The notes: a model not told the origin generated them from the sequence alone. Counted from the stretch's first letter, positions 1 to 10,030 are shown. The stretch is DNA of 64,000 nucleotides from Hyposmocoma kahamanoa (GCF_003589595.1 NW_020653716.1:449470-513469), one strand, 5' to 3'. Translations and numbers: made by a program.

Positions 1-640
1 TCCCAATGTCACTGACTGAGATGGTAAAGCCACAAGAAGATAAAAACACAAGATGTCTAAATTGAAAATACTGTATAAGCAAAGACTAATAAAATGTACA
101 ACTGTAGACTTTTTGAAACTATTTGACTCAAATATTAGCGACAAAATGAAAGATAAAATAATAATAATAATAAAATAAAATTGTTTATTTGACATGTAAT
201 ACAATATAAAGAAAAGAATGTGCAATTAATAAAAATAATAAATAAAAACACTCATAAAATAGATCTATCTCAGCTACAGAGGACAAGCACGTAACGGTCA
301 GGAATATACATAAATATTTATAATAAATCACACACACATAGGCATGAGATTACCTACACTAATAATGAAAATGCAAAAATATTCATATATTTCTTCATAT
401 TCACAATTTTTTTAGAATCCTGTCTAAATCTGATTCCCAATAAAGCGTGTAATTTCTAGCCAATCACTGAATTCACTGTGTGGATGATTTGGAGACCATG
501 GGTTCATTTAATAAAAAAGTCGCATTGTGTGATTTCTCTACTTAAATAATATTTGTTTTTCATTTATGGTCAAATTGATCCAACAGCGTAGTTCAATTAA
601 AAAACAGTACAAACTAACCTCGTATTACCTCTTTTGACGA
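1..640. other. AT-rich intergenic DNA, no gene seen
   Basis: I see no coding region, RNA gene or clear repeat boundary here. The stretch is very AT-rich with short A runs. Confidence 0.6.
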
Positions 641-870
641 CCTCGGTGACTCAATGGTTTGCGCTGTGGGCGTTAAATGAGGAGGTCCTAGACTTTTTTT
701 TTAGACGATTGCTTGTAGGGTCAATTTGAGAATTGGGCTTTTCTAAATTGGTTTTGGTTTAGGTGTTCCAGTCAGTCAAGTGCTCTAGAGTAAATTCTGA
801 TGCTCTAGTAAGCACTCATGGTACAGGGAACATCGGGTAATTTGTGTTTGTCTGGTAAAATAAAATAAAA
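641..870 (+). repeat. Degenerate tRNA-derived SINE-like repeat
   Basis: The start (gacctcggtgactcaatggt) resembles the box A region of a tRNA-derived SINE. A long middle section and an A-rich end (aaaataaaataaaaaaac) follow. The box B region is too worn to recognise, so a different dispersed repeat is possible. Confidence 0.4.
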
Positions 871-1325
871 AAACTGCAATTCGATGGGCTCATAATTGTA
901 TAAAAATAGACAATTTCAAATTTACTACGCCTTTTTGAAATAAAAACATCACCTGAGTACGCTCAGGATGCTGCTGAGACTAATAATATACATTTTACTA
1001 AACTAGATTGAGATTGAGTAATGAGAGAGTTACAGCAATCAGCAACACACAAGTGGAACGGGATAGTTCGATTTTCTGGTCTCGGGGCAAATAATTGGAG
1101 TTATTATTTTATATCATTTAAGTTAATAAAGTGATACCGTGAGCGTGATATAGGACAGTGGTAGTATACTGTTTAATTTTGTCTACAGTATTTGTTTTTG
1201 GAAATAATTGTTTCACTGATTGTCTGCGGTTTTCGATGTTGCCGTTGGTCATGTGGTGGTTAAATCATAAGTAGTCTAGTTAATAGATATTAATTTTTAT
1301 AGCCTGTTGCACAAACTACTTTCTA
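871..1325. other. AT-rich DNA, nothing recognised
   Basis: There is no open frame of note and no repeat that I can match to another part of the window. Confidence 0.5.
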
Positions 1326-1862
1326 TTAAAATCAGCGTTCCGGTTTTGAAGGGTAAGCACCTAGTTACACGAGGTGAAAGTCCACCAAGTTACGACGCCT
1401 TCATGTACATTAACGGCGAATCTGAATTCTATTTACTAGGTGACAACATTTAAATTCCTCTGAATAATACAAACGCGCCGTCGCCGCGTGGACGCCGCGT
1501 AGACCAAATTCAAGTCACCTTGCCCGCGTGCCCGGGACGCTCATTTAAGTTAAAACGTAAAATCTAAACAAATAGAGCGTATTTTGCCATGACAGACACA
1601 CGCGGTCACTGCGCAGCGGGAACGCGGGCTCCGCTCGGCGACCGCGCGGGATGAGGGCGATGAAATTCGTGTCGAATAAATGCGCCCTAAGGATACCGGT
1701 GAAATTACAGGCACATGGCACTTGTCAGCTTATGTCTCAGAGTGAGAGTCGCAATCGCAGTGTCCCTCAGATCTTTGCGATTTAAAACTGAGCGTTACTG
1801 CAACTGCTATGGATAAGCGCACGACTCGGTCGTCCCGTCACTTGGTAACATAATAAAAATCT
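1326..1862 (+). repeat. LINE-tail repeat copy 1, interrupted by a MITE
   Basis: This is one of at least twelve copies of a dispersed repeat, read here on the plus strand. Landmarks are 'cggttttgaagggtaa', 'gaaattacaggcacatgg', 'atctttgcgatttaaa' and 'cgtcccgtcacttggta', then an A-rich end. The A-rich 3' end and variable 5' truncation are those of a non-LTR retrotransposon tail. I recall the Bombyx BMC1 LINE tail as similar, which is unverified. The copy is split by the GC-rich element at 1354-1692. Confidence 0.65.
1354..1692. mobile_element. GC-rich TIR element (MITE family A), copy 1
   Basis: The block interrupts LINE-tail copy 1. A second copy lies inverted at 62660-62958, and the two align over nearly the whole length, including the shared strings 'gaattctatttactagg' and 'cgtattttgccatgacag'. 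The two ends form an imperfect inverted repeat of about 21 bp, best seen in copy 2 (CCTAAGCGCCCAGTTACACGA against CCTTAGGGCGCATTTATTCGA, described by position in each end). No coding capacity is visible, so it is a non-autonomous DNA element. Confidence 0.65.
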
Positions 1863-2674
1863 TTTCCAACCCGACTTCGAACGATGTCTTTTTTTTGGTG
1901 ATACGGGTATACAACAACGAACAAAATTCGGCTGAATTCAAACCAGCGCCTTCAGCAGGTATAATAAGGTCAATACCCTTTTTTTAAATTTTTATTCTTC
2001 AATTAGCCAAAATCATTAACTAAAATGCTGTTAATCGTTTTTGATTGCGCACGCTTAGTATGAAAGTCCCATTATTCGTATAACGAGATCGTATTACGAG
2101 AACGTAAAGTGATTTTGGTAATTAAATATCGCTTTGGATTCCAAATGCTTAATTTCTTACTCCAACTACCAACGTCTGAAAATATTTGTCTTTATATTTC
2201 TTTGTTTGATTTACTACCTCTATAAAATATATGAACGCTGTTTATAAACAGAAATTTGGAATGCAAAGAAGACAAACGTGCACGAGAAGAATGTGTAGAA
2301 TGTCGAGTAGTATTTACTACAACTACATGTTTTCATATGAACCGTCGCGCACGAAACTGCACCGACACTCGCCCATTCCCCGTGCGACTGCACTCCTCGC
2401 AGTGTGATGTGTTCGTGACAGGAATAGAGAGTGATGAATTGACAGACTGATGAATTGATGACCGAATGGAAGATAGTGTTAGAGAGAAGTCAAGATGGCT
2501 ATTAGGTAATTTTAATTTAGAATAGTATCTTTTATTTTTATTCCTGTTGTTTGTTAAATTGCTGTGAAGCCATGCCACAAACTGTTATGTTACACATTTT
2601 CTGAATAAATCAATATGGAGCCGAGAATGTGAGTGTGTGAATAGAGAGAGCTACGCCCAATGTAATTTCAATGC
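1863..2674. other. Intergenic DNA, no supported gene
   Basis: Only short chance frames are present (for example 2256-2450). Their translations have no recognisable domain. Confidence 0.5.
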
Positions 2675-3035
2675 ACCCTTACCCTTTTAAACCGGAACGC
2701 AGTAAACTAACATTACTGCTTGGCGGCTGAAATAGGTAAGGTGGCAGTACTACGATGTGCAAAACGTTCATCCAGGGAAGAACCGCCACCTCACCTATTT
2801 CTACCAAGAAGCGGTAATGTCAGCTTTACTCCATTCCAGTTTTAAAGGGTAGGGTGTTGGTGAAATTGTAGGCACATGGGCCTTGTTAACTTATCTCAGG
2901 GTGAGGGACAAAGAGGCAGTGCCCCTCGGATCTTTGCGATTTAAAGCTCGAAGTGGCGTTGCAACTGCTGTGGACAGGCAGGTCTCTTACCCGTGCACAC
3001 GACTTAATCGTCTCATCACGTTTCATATGTATAAA
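2675..3035. repeat. Head-to-head pair of LINE-tail repeats (copy 2)
   Basis: Positions 2675-2770 hold the upstream part of the LINE-tail repeat in minus orientation (ttttaaaccggaacgcag, tgcttggcgg). From about 2770 the same repeat runs in plus orientation through 'ctatttctaccaagaag', 'gaaattgtaggcacatgg' and 'atctttgcgatttaaagc'. The arrangement makes a large imperfect foldback. Confidence 0.6.
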
Positions 3036-3044
3036 TATAAACTT

Positions 3045-3230
3045 GCCTCGAAAACGCCCAAGTTACAGCGTTACAGGGAATACATGTGCAGGGAGGAAAT
3101 TCCACTAGATAGCCGTTCGCCATATAAATGTGGAAGCGAAATGCGATGTGCGAATTCTTGGAATATCCACAACATAGGGATGGAACCCCAACCTACGTTT
3201 TGTCGCCAGATGATGAATTAATGAAACAGA
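3045..3230 (-). pseudogene. Fragment of non-LTR retrotransposon RT C-terminus
   Basis: The stretch aligns base for base with the C-terminal coding part of the LINE at 55012-55464. Shared strings include 'cgccatataaatgtggaagc' here and the near-identical 'cgccatacaaatgtggaagc' there, and 'ggaatatccacaacata' in both. On the minus strand it would encode the last part of the RT-ORF C-terminal region. It is a short 5'-truncated relic with no RT catalytic core. Confidence 0.6.
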
Positions 3231-3564
3231 ACAAAATGTCTACATCAAAAGTTGAACAAAAATTACGACCTAGAATAGTGAAAGAAGAAGAAAATAGCTA
3301 TCCAAAATCCGCGAATAAATAAATATTGCATGAAAAATATTCCACCACTGCACAAAGAAAACAGTCTGTTACTTAATAAAAAGTCGATAGACAAGAAACT
3401 CGAAAAAGTTTTCAAAATTAATCATTATGAAACAAAACACGGAAAAAGAGTTAAATGAGAGTAGCAAAACGGTCGCAAACTTGGCCGGTGTTTAATAAAC
3501 AACGTAATTAAAAAGCAAAGTGGTTGTTAAAAATGGTCGTTTAAGAATTTTGCTTTGGGACTGT
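3231..3564. other. AT-rich DNA, nothing recognised
   Basis: A-rich and low in complexity. No gene or repeat boundary is seen. Confidence 0.5.
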
Positions 3565-3771
3565 TTTTTAACCGACTTCAAGAAAAGGAGGAAATTCTCA
3601 ATTCGACTGTATGTTTTTTTTATATGTATGTTACGCGATAACTCGGCATTTATGAACCGATTTTGATGATTCTCTTTTTGTTGTAAAGAGGGTACCTCAG
3701 ATGTGGTCCCATTTAAATTTGAAGAAAGTATTCCACCTAGGGGATGAATGACTTTTGAGGTCGGTTTTTTT
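3565..3771 (+). mobile_element. ACCGACTTC-type MITE, copy 1
   Basis: The ends form a short inverted repeat (TTAACCGACTTCA at the left; the right end GAGGTCGGTTTTTTT is its near complement). Internal landmarks shared with the copies at 25690-25925, 36120-36400 and 36700-37045 are 'cgcgataactcggcatttat', 'ttttgatgattct' and 'ggtacctcagatgtggtccc'. There is no coding capacity. The family is dispersed and non-autonomous, and its superfamily is not established here. Confidence 0.6.
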
Positions 3772-3890
3772 AGTACTCTGTACTGAGATTATTTACGAAA
3801 CAATTTAAAAGAATATCACGGGATCATACATTTTGTTCAAAAACATTAGGCGTCCCCAATGTGACCTGAGAAGACCTGCAGTAAAATATA
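3772..3890. other. Spacer between MITE and mariner
   Basis: Short AT-rich spacer. The last two bases (TA at 3889-3890) are one half of the mariner target duplication. Confidence 0.5.
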
Positions 3891-4118
3891 CGAGTGTCAT
3901 CCAGAAAATAAGTTCCGTTTTAATACATAGGTCGCTAGGGTTTATTAGGGTTTTCTTCCAAATCTGGTAATATTATACGAAAGAAAGGTACCCCTAAAAA
4001 CACCGTCGCAGCAATTAGTTGAAATGGAGCCCTCGACGTCGCGTCCCGCCACCTCGGTGCCTATTATGTCTCAATTCATTTTTTTCATTCCAATTTCTTC
4101 ATTTTTTTACCTTTAGGA

Positions 4119-4510
4119 GAAACAATTAAGACCTCCCGGTATTGTGAGACCCTGAAGCACCTTCGTCGAGCCATCCAGAACAAGAGAAGGGGAATGTTGA
4201 CCTCCAGTGTGTGCCTTCTCCACGGCAACGCACGGCCTCACACCGCTCGTTCCATACGGAACTTCTGAATCAGTTCAGTTGGGATGTTCTAATCCATCCG
4301 CCTTAAAGTCCCGACTTGACCCTTCAGAATTTCATCTGTTCACCAAAATAATCCCTTCTTTATTGATCTGGAGAACGTTTCACGAGAAAGTGAAAGAAGC
4401 AGTCACTAACTCGACCAAGGAGGTGGCAGGAAGCTTCTACGAGGGGATTTGAAAGCCTATTTCTCGGAATACGAAGTGCATTGAGGTCGCCAGAGATTAT
4501 GTGAAAAAAT
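4119..4510 (+). pseudogene. Mariner transposase, C-terminal half, frameshifted
   Basis: The translated pieces match the catalytic half of mariner (DD34D) transposases, which cut and join transposon ends. They appear in this order: a YCETLKHLRRAIQ-like segment, the LLHxNARPHTA block, a QFSWDVL segment, SPDLTPSEFHLF, and a C-terminal VKEAV...SFYEGI segment. They lie in different frames, so there are at least two frameshifts between 4250 and 4325. In the family the second catalytic Asp sits in LLHDNARPHTA, but here the codon at 4224-4226 is GGC (Gly). The third catalytic position, usually Asp in PSDFHLF, is Glu (GAA, 4327-4329). The N-terminal DNA-binding half is missing. The gene cannot make active enzyme. 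Confidence 0.85.
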
Positions 4511-4514
4511 AATA

Positions 4515-4790
4515 CCTACATATCAATGGTGGAAATTTCAAATGTCGTAAGGGACATTTTGTCGTAAAGGAAAATGAGCTTACGACAAGGTGTGTCTTAG
4601 AACTTAGGACATTTTAAATTTCCACTGTCGATATGAGGTTATAATTTCTTAGATGTATCGAATTTTGAAAGGTCGTAAGCGACATTTTGTATTATAAATA
4701 TGTATGTGTATATGTATGTGTATGTTGAAATATTGTCAAATTTCAACCGTCAATATTGTCAAGAATATTTTCTGCAAGTTTCAAGTTTTT
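4515..4790. repeat. Extra segment inside the mariner with inverted and direct short repeats
   Basis: This lies between the end of the transposase and the right TIR, where intact mariners have only a short leader. It contains 'gtggaaatttcaaatgtc' near 4530 and its near inverse 'gacattttaaatttccac' near 4606. The motif 'gtcgtaag-gacattttgt' occurs twice (around 4545 and 4674). A second insertion inside the mariner is the simplest reading. Confidence 0.5.
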
Positions 4791-4996
4791 TCAATAAACT
4801 CGATTTAAAAAGAAAATCGGAACTTATTTTCTAGATGACCTTCGTATGTGAATTTATACTGTAGGTGTAAACAGACTATGACCTTGACAGTTACTATTGC
4901 TCAGCAACATTGAGAATTTGCCAATTTTGTTTGAATTATTACGTTTTTTCTTGAAGCACACAAACGGTGTTACTAGCAATTTAGATTAAATTTATT

Positions 4997-5005
4997 AGAT
5001 GGCGC
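4997..5005 (+). promoter_or_regulatory. AGATGGCGC motif, CTCF-core-like
   Basis: The 9-mer AGATGGCGC resembles the core recognised by the insulator protein CTCF in insects (AGRTGGCGC, as I recall it). It is the first of three same-strand copies within 430 bp (also 5181-5189 and 5417-5425). Binding is inference. The motif may simply belong to a repeat. Confidence 0.3.
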
Positions 5006-5180
5006 CTGGCTGTCGAAGAAAATCTCATCAAATCATCGACTCATCTCATTTTAGATCGGATGAGTCAATAATTTTATTTAATAATAGCAAGGACCAATAA
5101 CATAAGAGGACTGCTGATCTCCATACTACAGATTGTAACTGAAAACTGAAAATGGTCAAATTTCCGGCTTATATCTATGT

Positions 5181-5189
5181 AGATGGCGC
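5181..5189 (+). promoter_or_regulatory. AGATGGCGC motif, CTCF-core-like
   Basis: Second copy of the same 9-mer in the same orientation, preceded by 'atgt' and followed by 'ttac'. Confidence 0.3.
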
Positions 5190-5402
5190 TTACAAATACC
5201 TTGAAAGTAGTTTATAATTTATTGTGTAAATGGCCGTGGTTAACAATTAATTCCTGTGTAATTTGAAATATAAGTAGTCAGTTATTTTCTTTGTAATGTT
5301 ACAAAAATATTAACCATGAACTAAAATTATTTACTGAACTTTGACAAATATGCGTGTTAATAGATGACATTGTGTGTTACAAATTAATATATAAATTAGC
5401 GC

Positions 5403-5744
5403 TTGCTAGTGTGGGTAGATGGCGCTAATCCTACACAATTTAAAAGAATAGCCCGCAGTATCCATAAAAATCTGTGCAATAAACGCCATCTAGTTGATTT
5501 GTTTGTTATCACTAAAAATTGCAGTAGCTTTGATAAATCGCAACTCGTCAAATTAAAAACAAATTACAAAAATAGCTGTTTGTTACTCATCACGACATCT
5601 GGTGTACCAATATGTACTAAATACCCGATTATGCCGTCTTGCACCGCGTTTAGCAGTCCTGGTGAATTGTTGGTTCATGATAATCGGTTAATTGTTGCAT
5701 TGAAGTATAGTAAATGCATTCAAACAGTACAAATGATGGACTAA
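5403..5744 (+). CDS. Hypothetical 113-residue protein
   Basis: I do not recognise this protein. The frame is open for 113 codons, which is long for random DNA of this AT content, and its translation looks protein-like rather than low-complexity. It starts MLVWVDGANPTQFKRIAR, has a basic stretch (IHKNLCNKRH), then hydrophobic strands (DLFVITKNC, CLLLITTSGVPIC), and ends in a Lys/Gln-rich tail. Six cysteines are spread along it. The opening VDGAN is faintly like the first strand of NYN-type nuclease folds, but no other acidic motif supports that. The annotated start is a TTG-free ATG-type reading; the AGATGGCGC motif overlaps codons 5-8. It may be a lone exon, a retrocopy fragment or chance. 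Confidence 0.3.
   Translation: MLVWVDGANPTQFKRIARSIHKNLCNKRHLVDLFVITKNCSSFDKSQLVKLKTNYKNSCLLLITTSGVPICTKYPIMPSCTAFSSPGELLVHDNRLIVALKYSKCIQTVQMMD
5417..5425 (+). promoter_or_regulatory. AGATGGCGC motif inside the 113-residue ORF
   Basis: Third same-strand copy of the 9-mer. A related inverse string, 'aacgccatctag', follows at about 5482. Confidence 0.3.
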
Positions 5745-6060
5745 ATGCTATTAGGCATTCTCTACCAGTCAACCGGATATTTGGGTTCAGAACAATTAAC
5801 AAGCGGTGAATAATATGACAAACAAAGATTAAAAACTATTATTTTATGATTAAGATCAAAGTTAGTAAATAATTGGGATATATAATTTACTCACATAAAT
5901 GTACATATATAATATAGAGGTATAACATATAGTATATAACTAACTAGTATATAACTAAAATATATAATAATATGTTTTTAGATAGTTTTAATTTAGTTGT
6001 TTTCGTGGAATAACCCCTGAGGTACCTCATGATTAAAGACTACATTACATACAAGCGTAA
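5745..6060. other. AT-rich DNA with TATA-like runs
   Basis: Low-complexity 'tatataac/tagtatataac' runs lie at 5880-5970. No gene is seen. Confidence 0.5.
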
Positions 6061-6281
6061 GTAGCAGTAGAGCTCCTTGTGAAAGAGTTCGTCTGGGGAA
6101 GTACTGCCATATTTCTGCCGCTAAGTGGTAATGTGCACATTACCGTGTTCCGGATTTGAAGGGTAAGGGTGCTGGTGACATTACAGGCACATTGCAGTGA
6201 CTTGTCAACTTATGTCTCAAGCCGTATGACCAGGCACACGACTTACTTGTCCCATCACTCGGAATCATAATAAAAAAAAAC
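6061..6281 (+). repeat. LINE-tail repeat copy 3
   Basis: Landmarks run in order: 'agagctccttgtgaaagagt', 'atttctgccgctaagtggta', 'cggatttgaagggtaagg', 'acttgtcaacttatgtctca', then an A-rich end. The middle section is deleted relative to the copy at 13120-13425. Confidence 0.65.
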
Positions 6282-7319
6282 GTGAATTAACTTGTTTCTT
6301 ATCAAGAGTGAAGCACCAGTCTTATCGCTCAGAGTACAAAAACGGTGCAGTTGATATTTATGTTTGGGTAGGCAGTATAAAATGTGATCCTATTTTTTGT
6401 GTTTGTATCCATTTATACGAACGAACGAGTATCCAATTAACACAAACACGGACGTTGTGTATACCAGAAGTTTTCTTTTATGTGTACAACAAAAACACAA
6501 ATGTACACAAAGTGTACATGCGCCCTAAGAGAGCAGTCCTTCGAGCGCGTTCCTGGCAAACGAAGGCTGACCCTATTCTGTATCTTAATTAATCAAAGTC
6601 ATCGTAGGCACAAATAAATTTATATACTTTTAAACAGGCTTTTCTACAGGCTTTAAAAACTTGTATATAATAAAATTGCCCTAAAAAACCGCCCAAATTT
6701 ATGGGCATTTTCTGTACATTTTAATAATTGTGATAGTAAGATACAGAAGAATGTTGGCGAGATAGTTGGTGATAGTAATGTGTATATAGTATATACTTGT
6801 ACTATTTTGAAATTACAGGCACATGGGACTTGTCAACTTATGTCCAAGGGTGCTTACCTTTCCAAAAACAATCTTATTTCTATGTAAGCTTAAAGGAAGC
6901 TTAATAAAATATTACTCATATTCGTGTCATGACAAACATGTCAACCAAATAAAGTATTATTGCTAAATTGATTGAAAGAACGAATGATTTCCCGATATTA
7001 TCTATTCCATAGAAAAAATAGAAAAGAAATAACGCTATAATATGAACTAAATAATACCATCTCTTTCTTTTCTGATGTTCCGAAGTGTCATATTGTAGTA
7101 TACTTGGTACTTGGTGTAACGGGCTGGTGTCCGCAACTCGACATCAAGGCGCCTATTTTGCGTGTGGATATTGTAGTATAATGTTTAAGTACTTAATGTT
7201 ATTTACATTCAGACAATTTTAACTGTTAAAAAAAATAAAAGCATGTAATAATAAAATCCATTAAAATTACGTTGTTTATAATTATTTTTCCGCATTTTCA
7301 TGAATAAAAATAAATAAGT
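6282..7319. other. Intergenic DNA with a short LINE-tail scrap
   Basis: At about 6814-6850 there is a short scrap of the LINE-tail repeat (attacaggcacatgggactt). The frame at 6308-6592 has no recognisable domain. Nothing else is seen. Confidence 0.5.
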
Positions 7320-7440
7320 CAAAGTCAAATAATAATCATTTATTCCAAGTAAAATTTTTACTCTTGAAAACGTCATTTTTAAGCTAGTGCTCGTTCACTA
7401 CGCTGACCTCCCTGAGAAGAACGAGCAAAAAACAATAGGG
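7320..7440 (-). repeat. 3' end of a LINE (minus strand)
   Basis: Read on the minus strand, 'gctcgttcttctcagggagg' is followed by 'ggaataaatgattatt' and a 'gactttgactt' tail. The same plan is seen at 41070-41205 (gctcattcttctcaggggaa, aataaagattattttgattt). The polyadenylation-type AATAAA next to a simple repeat is typical of LINE 3' ends. Confidence 0.6.
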
Positions 7441-7469
7441 ATTGCTGTTTTCAAATAAACTTATGTAAA

Positions 7470-8955
7470 TGCTATAGTATATATAGTATATACATTTTGA
7501 ATCATATTCAAAGTCAACGCTCCTATTGAATGCATCAGCTAAATGTGGGGATATTAAATAAATTACCGAATCTATAACTTTAATTGTTATGCCCCAGGGA
7601 TCTTCAGTTTTTTTTAACATGTATACATTTAAAAGCTTTAATGTTGTCTTTTGAATTAACATGATGAAAATGCTACAAACTTGAACATTTTTCTGTAGGA
7701 TATCAATAACAAGAGATGGAGATGAATTCAATGATTCTGTGGTGTCCACGGCGATTTCCGAGAAGAATGATTCAAAAGCTTGGGCTACCTCATCGTTTGA
7801 TTTAATAAGTTTGCCGTCTAATTCTAGAATTTTATCTCTATCATGTTGTTTATGTTGTTTAACCCAGTCTGACTCTTTATTTATTAATTTATTCGATTGT
7901 ATAATTTTATCGCTGTGAAACTTAACCTTAGCAGCTACACATACTTTTTTAAATATTTTTGAAAAATTTTTAACATATTCTATAAATGTGGAATTAGTAT
8001 TATAAGTTTTCATAGCATATAGCTCATACAAACGAGGCCTACATTTATGAATGCCTACTGTTGCCCAGTCATTGAATTTAGTCTCCTTGTGGAAAGTTAG
8101 TGTTTTCGATGTAAACGCGTGATCAAATTCATTTTTAATGCAATTAAATATCGTGCTATGTAAAATATTTGGAACCTCCAATAGAGGAGCGGAAATTTAA
8201 ACTATTGTGGATATTCTTTTGAAATCTAATAATTCGTTCTGTGGTAATCGGTCTGCAGAGAAATTGATCTACCTCCTTGCTCATTTTACAATTAAAAATA
8301 GCCAATTGGCCACTGTGGTCTGATCTTAAGCAATTTATTATTGATTTAGATTCTGACTCAGATGAGTTGCAAAAAATGTTATCAATACAAGTCGACGATG
8401 AAGCAGTGATGCGACTTGGTTCCAAGAAAAGATTGATCCAGTTAAAACTTTTAAATAAAATAATGAGTGTTACAGAAGTTCTACATTTTACATCCAATAG
8501 GTTTACATTGAAATCTCCACAGACTAATGTTTTTTTTTTTTTTTTGGTAAAATCTGTTTTAAACTATCTTCCATGATTAATTCAAACTCGATGTAATTAG
8601 TAGAGGGGGCCTGTATATACATAAGATGACAAACTGATCCAATTCTACGCATGAAATCTCAATATTCCGTTCAATAGAGAGAACTGTGATATCCTTGCGC
8701 TCTTTAAATTTTACATTACGCTTAATAATAATCATTGATCCGCCTTTACTTAAGTTCTTTCTTATGAAGGAGCTAACTATTACATAATTTTCCACGTTGT
8801 TAATTGCGTCGTAGTTCTTCAACCCGTGTTCTGTTACACAAGACACGTCAACGGAAATATCGTTTAAAAAAACTTATTTCTAATGTTTTGTCAGAAAAAC
8901 CTTGAATGTTTTGATGAACTACATGAAAACGATTAGACTTTTCTGTGTGGAGTAT
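7470..8955 (-). pseudogene. Decayed LINE: endonuclease plus start of reverse transcriptase
   Basis: Minus-strand pieces follow the order of a Jockey/CR1-type ORF2. An endonuclease N-terminus with a HQNIQG-like segment lies near 8900-8950. Next comes CVTEHGLKNYD and a CIYRPP-type segment (8577-8846). The STCIDNIFCN and LRSDHSGQLA endonuclease motifs follow at 8156-8497. The linker before the RT (WATVGIHKCRPRLYELY) and the first RT segments (ending LADAFNRSVDFE, near 7500) lie in 7384-8181. Frameshifts, and a poly-T run near 8530, break it into at least three frames. The RT catalytic core (YxDD) and C-terminus are absent. A LINE tail at 7320-7440 follows, perhaps after an internal deletion. Confidence 0.75.
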
Positions 8956-8987
8956 AAAACATATCATTCTGTCGGCTCACCCCTCAA

Positions 8988-9198
8988 GGAAGAATGGCAT
9001 AAGTGGAATTACGTCAAAAAAGTTTATTGCTCCATTAGATACAGAAAAATATAATCCACATGCTCTCCAACCCTTGTAACTCTATCGACTAATATTGTAC
9101 AGAGAGTTACAAGAATGGAAGAGAATGTGGGTTATATTTTTGAGTATCTAATGGAGCAATAAACATGTTTGACGTAACTCCATTTATGCCATTCTTCC
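8988..9198. mobile_element. Foldback MITE with two 96-bp arms
   Basis: The left arm (8988-9083) starts GGAAGAATGGCATAAGTGGA. The right arm (9103-9198) ends with the inverse, TTTATGCCATTCTTCC. The arms pair along their length (for example 'ttgctccattagata' with 'tatctaatggagcaa'), leaving a centre of about 19 nt. A partial copy lies at 26170-26312. There is no coding capacity. Confidence 0.8.
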
Positions 9199-9654
9199 AT
9201 GAGAGGTGCGCAGTGGTTGAAAAAGTTCCGTCACCCTTTCGAGGTCCAGAAGTCTTTACTAGACATGTCGCCCGCCGACGCCGCCATCGCCGATAAATCT
9301 GACCGGCGTAGAATCTGCGTACCTATAATTAGTTTCATTTTAATGAAGTATCAGCTTCTTTATTAATTTTAGTTATATTTCGGTACAAACAAAATTAATT
9401 ACCTTCCTACCTACGTGCATCTTTTTCAAATCAGATTTCAATTAAGACCGTTTTTTATGTGATTTTGTCCTTTTCACAAACATACTTTAAATTTATTATC
9501 TGGGGTACCCTCAAGAAGTCTGCCCGCATGGCATATTATTCTTGTCTTGTACGTCTGGCGCATTCTAGTCAACAATCCGCGAGTACCTTACACCGAATGG
9601 CAAATTCTTTGACTACATGGCAAGCATTATAGGGTTGACCATCGATACTATAAG
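9199..9654. other. Intergenic DNA
   Basis: A GC-rich patch lies at 9260-9320, otherwise AT-rich. No gene is supported. Confidence 0.5.
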
Positions 9655-9880
9655 AATAATAATAGTAATAATAACGCACGCACTCATAGCCCACACCAGA
9701 GAAGCCCTGTATCGCGGGTGCCGTGGAGACACTCATAGACAACCACAAATTATACCCAAACTCACGAGAGAAATAAAAGTATGTCATACAAACATTTCTC
9801 CCGGCCTGGGAATGGAATCCGGGACCTCTGCGTGGCAGTCCAGCGTGGTAACCGTTCGGCCGTGGAAACCATTTTGCCGG
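9655..9880 (-). mobile_element. tRNA-derived SINE, minus strand
   Basis: Read on the minus strand it carries the same head as the SINEs at 19709 and 59250: a box-A-like 'cggccgaacggttaccac', 'gactgccacgcagaggtccc' and a worn box-B-like 'ggattccattcccaggcc'. The shared body follows (tttctctcgtgagtttggg, ttgtggttgtctatgagtgt). The head looks derived from a tRNA-Ser-like gene, which is inference from the variable-arm region and box spacing. It ends in a TTA-repeat tail. Confidence 0.75.
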
Positions 9881-10030
9881 ATGTAAATCGCGTATATTTG
9901 TTTTTTCAAACAAACCAACGTTACGGGCCCTTTACAAGTCCCATGCACGGTTGACTCACACTCACACACATTCACATGGTTCATAGTGTTTTATTTTCTT
10001 TGTGCAACAATCGCGAAATCCTAAAACTAG
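9881..10030 (-). repeat. Dispersed repeat shared with 33156-33300
   Basis: Read on the minus strand, 'gagtcaaccgtgcatgggac' is followed by 'ggtttgtttgaaaaaacaaa' and 'cgcgatttacatccgg'. The plus strand at 33156-33240 has the same succession. The element type is unknown. Confidence 0.55.

Larger units (their letters stand above)
3891..4844 (+). mobile_element. Internally decayed mariner transposon with TIRs and TA target duplication
   Basis: The left terminal inverted repeat starts CGAGTGTCATCCAGAAAATA and continues AGTTCCG. The right one, read in reverse, starts CGAAGGTCATCTAGAAAATA and continues AGTTCCG. TA dinucleotides flank both ends (3889-3890 and 4845-4846), as expected for Tc1/mariner insertion. 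The element is 954 bp, against about 1.3 kb for an intact mariner. It holds a broken transposase C-terminal half (4119-4510) and an extra segment of about 270 bp between the gene end and the right TIR. Confidence 0.85.
4845..5402. other. AT-rich DNA upstream of the 113-residue ORF
   Basis: No gene is seen. Two AGATGGCGC motifs lie here and are listed separately. Confidence 0.5.
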
